Assembly (NCBI RefSeq): GCF_949628265.1
Contig: NC_088790.1
Location: 16,868,545-16,932,544, forward strand
Length of the DNA: 64,000 nt
DNA from: Cloeon dipterum
Lineage: Eukaryota; Arthropoda; Insecta; Ephemeroptera; Baetidae
Reading direction: 5' to 3'
Part shown: positions 62,701 through 64,000 of the stretch, in pieces
Layout of the letters: each line of letters opens with the position of its first letter
Position numbering within the stretch: the first letter of the stretch is position 1
Made by a program: the position numbers and the translations under genes
Notes under the pieces: generated by a model
Told to the model about the DNA's origin: nothing
Database searches by the model: none
Seen by the model: the letters and a program-made list of their open reading frames with translations, nothing else

Positions 62701-63265
62701 GTTTAACTTTAGTCTGTAACGTACTTGCAGTATTTCACGGATTCGGCTAAATCCTTGTATTCACGAACAGTCATCGCTTTTTTCTGCAAGTTTATTTGCT
62801 GGTAAGTACCCCCCATGCCATTTACAATCTGTGCGATTGGCGCAGGGATTTTAATGTCACCAATCTCCGACATGTCGTAAGTTCCACTACGAGGTTTCCA
62901 TTCAGGCGGAGGAATAACCTGCGAAAATATTAATTAAGCTGGGTGAACTCTTGAATAAGCATAAACATTTCTGATCTGTTATTCTGCAATTAAAATACTT
63001 GCCGTCAACCATCTCACAAACAAAAAACCAGAATTTGAATTATATGTAACACAGTTCTAATTTTTAAAAAAAAAAATCGATACATTTTATTCGCAGTTCA
63101 TCAAAAAAGAATATTTTGCTCATGATAACTCACCTTCGCCAGACCTGCAAGGTGTGCGCCTTGGCTCTCCATGAATCGAACAAACTGGTTGAAATCTTTG
63201 AATTGTTCATAGCTGGGCCTGAATGTCATGATCTCTGGAACGCGAAACGAGTTTTTAGAGCCCAT
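56703..63265 (-). CDS. Kdm4: KDM4-type histone lysine demethylase, full-length form with PHD and Tudor
   Basis: Sixteen exons join in frame to 996 aa: 63134-63265, 62725-62918, 62486-62606, 62094-62432, 61736-62037, 61511-61686, 60959-61097, 59119-59465, 58876-58997, 58709-58822, 58482-58655, 57927-58091, 57649-57873, 57129-57257, 56951-57070, 56703-56894. JmjN lies in exon 1 ([17 protein letters not shown]). The JmjC iron ligands are His191 and Glu193 (FAWHTED) and His279 ([14 protein letters not shown]); CLHCTC supplies zinc ligands. An acidic linker follows. The PHD is at about 663-720 ([16 protein letters not shown]), the extended PHD at 721-850 ([19 protein letters not shown]), and Tudor at about 851-930 ([15 protein letters not shown]). 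Family knowledge: it removes methyl groups from H3K9me3/2 and H3K36me3 in the nucleus; Tudor and PHD read histone marks. All catalytic ligands are present. An acceptor before 63296 implies a 5' UTR exon to the right. Confidence 0.94.
59466..60958. other. Large KDM4 intron
   Basis: 1.5 kb, mostly unremarkable. It holds repeat copy C and a G10 run at 60598-60607. No additional exon was found. Confidence 0.5.
59782..59990 (-). repeat. Dispersed repeat family, copy C (3' part only)
   Basis: This copy lies in a KDM4 intron, in the same orientation as that gene. Read on the minus strand it matches the right half of copy B: GCGGAGGCAAGTGGCCCTT, GGGCTGGGTCCCTGTGCG, TTATTGGGACCCGGGTTTCA, GCGCGCCCTTCCCGGTCCT. 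It ends GGACAGGGATAAAAAGAGC plus an A-run. The left half is missing, as in a 5'-truncated retroposed copy. Confidence 0.65.
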
Positions 63266-63295
63266 TTTGGCGGCCGGTTGCTGTCAGATAAGGGC

Positions 63296-64000
63296 TGAAA
63301 CAAAAGAAGATACATCAATTATTTATCAACAGTATATTATTTAACTCGTAAAATACATTGGAAAATATGAGATTCGACTTGCACTGGAAATTTTAAACTA
63401 GGATCTATCTGCACGTAACACATAAAATATTTATACGTAGTCTCCGTCACGTAATGACGGGTAGATCAGGATAGATGCGCATCCACTCTCTTATCTTGTG
63501 TCCACCATTTAGTGTATTGTGATTATTAGAGCAACACAGGAACACGTGCGTTGCAATACAATAAATGATTTTCGTAAGAACTACTATAATAAACAACGTA
63601 ACTTAGCCAAACAACTGATCATAGCAATACACACGGTAGTAATAAAATAATATCCATTTTCTTTCATCATAAAATTCAATATGGCGTTAATAAATATTGA
63701 GTAAAATAAATCCTCATGTAAGACGATTATCTCATTCTGTGCTTTTCGGGTTTCTCCTGTAGATTTTATAAATGAAAGGAACAATGAATTTAAGGTAAGA
63801 GGCAAGCGCCTCATCCAGCCTACCTCCACTCCAAAACGCGTGTGGCTTGTGAAAGGAAGTAATAATCGTAATAATATCCTTAACGCAAAAAAATATTGCT
63901 CAACACGTGTCAATGGCGTCCATGTGAGAATCCTAGCCGATTTTACCGATTTTACAGGAGAATCACCTCGCTCACAGGTTCAATATTAGTTTATAAATAA
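63296..64000. other. KDM4 5' region at window edge
   Basis: Upstream of the KDM4 start on the gene strand. A CAG acceptor next to 63295 indicates that this begins as a 5' UTR intron. The non-coding first exon and promoter are presumably within or beyond the window edge. The frame at 63584-63913 shows no domain. Confidence 0.4.

Overview
The window is nuclear DNA of an animal, most likely an insect. Genes are spliced with GT-AG introns, many only 49-65 nt long, and intergenic DNA is AT-rich. The proteins have clear insect counterparts: a Spätzle, a Cueball, an Eip63E/CDK14 kinase and an enzymatically dead GH18 chitinase-like protein. Species cannot be fixed from sequence alone. Exons were assembled by hand from splice sites, reading-frame phase and family resemblance; every model below keeps frame across all its junctions.

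Layout: 114-4056 (+) holds the 3' exons of a MIER1-type ELM2/SANT corepressor gene, with a truncated LINE in one intron and a dispersed repeat in another. 5907-7877 (+) is a secreted chitinase-like gene. 12068-34669 (+) is a large muscle-type gene resembling synaptopodin-2/myopodin, with three alternative coding first exons and a GC-AG last intron. Its large intron carries a complete Ty3/gypsy-type LTR retroelement (16929-27387, antisense to the host gene) with equal-length LTRs, a 4-bp target duplication, gag, pol and a broken env-like frame. The gag-pol junction has a textbook -1 frameshift signal.

35185-38305 (-) is a spätzle-family cytokine. 43785-48977 (-) is a CDK14/Eip63E-type PFTAIRE kinase. 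50557-55945 (+) is cueball. 56703-63265 (-) is a full-length KDM4 histone demethylase with JmjN, JmjC, PHD/extended PHD and Tudor parts, converging on cueball. The largest stretch without a gene is 38.5-43.8 kb.

The host genes look like ordinary, mostly conserved neighbours and do not form a pathway cluster. The most notable items are the retroelement's frameshift signal and its duplicated primer-binding junction, the alternative promoters and GC-AG intron of the synaptopodin-like gene, the GH18 active-site loss, and the stop-free 54-nt intron right after the kinase DFG motif. I saw no CRISPR array, rRNA or convincing tRNA gene.
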